64,000 bases of DNA from an uncultured Azohydromonas sp. GTDB taxonomy: Bacteria > Pseudomonadota > Gammaproteobacteria > Burkholderiales > Burkholderiaceae_C. The stretch lies in the NCBI RefSeq assembly GCF_937926365.1, contig NZ_CALAOH010000082.1, forward strand, positions 1 to 64,000, written 5' to 3'. The translations under genes and the position numbers were made by a program. This document shows positions 63,975 through 64,000 of this stretch, piece after piece; position 1 is the stretch's first letter; every line of letters starts with the position of its first letter. The notes beneath the pieces are model-generated. The model was not told the origin of the DNA. It ran no database searches and worked only from the letters and a program-made list of their open reading frames with translations.

Positions 63975-64000
63975 CGCTGTCCTTTCTACTTCCGCCTGCA

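Overview
The window is high-GC bacterial DNA (roughly 70% G+C by eye) with dense, short-spaced operons. The gene content points to a betaproteobacterium of the order Burkholderiales, probably a relative of Comamonadaceae or the Rubrivivax/Methylibium group. Evidence includes a form I RuBisCO cluster ordered cbbLSXYZFPTA with a divergent cbbR, a fused PhaAB antiporter subunit, a TRAP/quiC hydroaromatic locus, and several dispersed intergenic hairpin repeats. No rRNA, tRNA, CRISPR array, phage or insertion sequence was recognised. The genus is inference.

Layout. 1-4375: end of a TRAP transporter, a shikimate/quinate dehydrogenase-like gene and a quiC-type 3-dehydroshikimate dehydratase, together a hydroaromatic-acid uptake and catabolism operon. 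4443-7469: hybrid sensor kinase. 7426-13486 (minus): complete six-gene Pha/Mrp cation/proton antiporter. 13709-17981: universal stress protein, Rnk, two exporters. 18094-28809: PQQ alcohol oxidation island with a lanmodulin-like EF-hand protein, two paralogous MoxY/MoxX-like two-component systems, a Ca-type (Ser at +2) PQQ alcohol dehydrogenase, a pentapeptide-repeat protein, a cytochrome c and a divergent TonB-dependent receptor. 28779-44387: mixed metabolic genes, including a ParD-like/methionine aminopeptidase pair, a split and ligand-depleted quiC paralogue next to an IclR remnant, purT, an asparaginase-lectin fusion and tandem PilZ proteins. 44498-55574: Calvin cycle operon and cbbR. 55724-61168: xoxFGJ lanthanide-type methanol dehydrogenase operon extended by a protease and two secreted unknowns. 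61312-63974: a secreted unknown and an AcoR-family regulator lacking the GAFTGA loop.

How it fits together. The xoxF gene has the extra Asp that marks lanthanide-dependent enzymes, while the other PQQ dehydrogenase has Ser at that site. One window therefore holds both halves of a possible calcium/lanthanide enzyme switch, plus a lanmodulin-like metal binder, an acidic-loop TonB receptor that could import metal, and two related sensor pairs. A 13-bp palindrome GGGAR-N3-TTCCC occurs twice upstream of the Ca-type dehydrogenase, once between the receptor and the second sensor, and possibly once before the pentapeptide gene. It is a candidate shared operator. Methanol-derived carbon could be oxidised to CO2 and fixed by the adjacent Calvin cycle. 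I regard this metal-responsive alcohol-oxidation island as the most interesting content.
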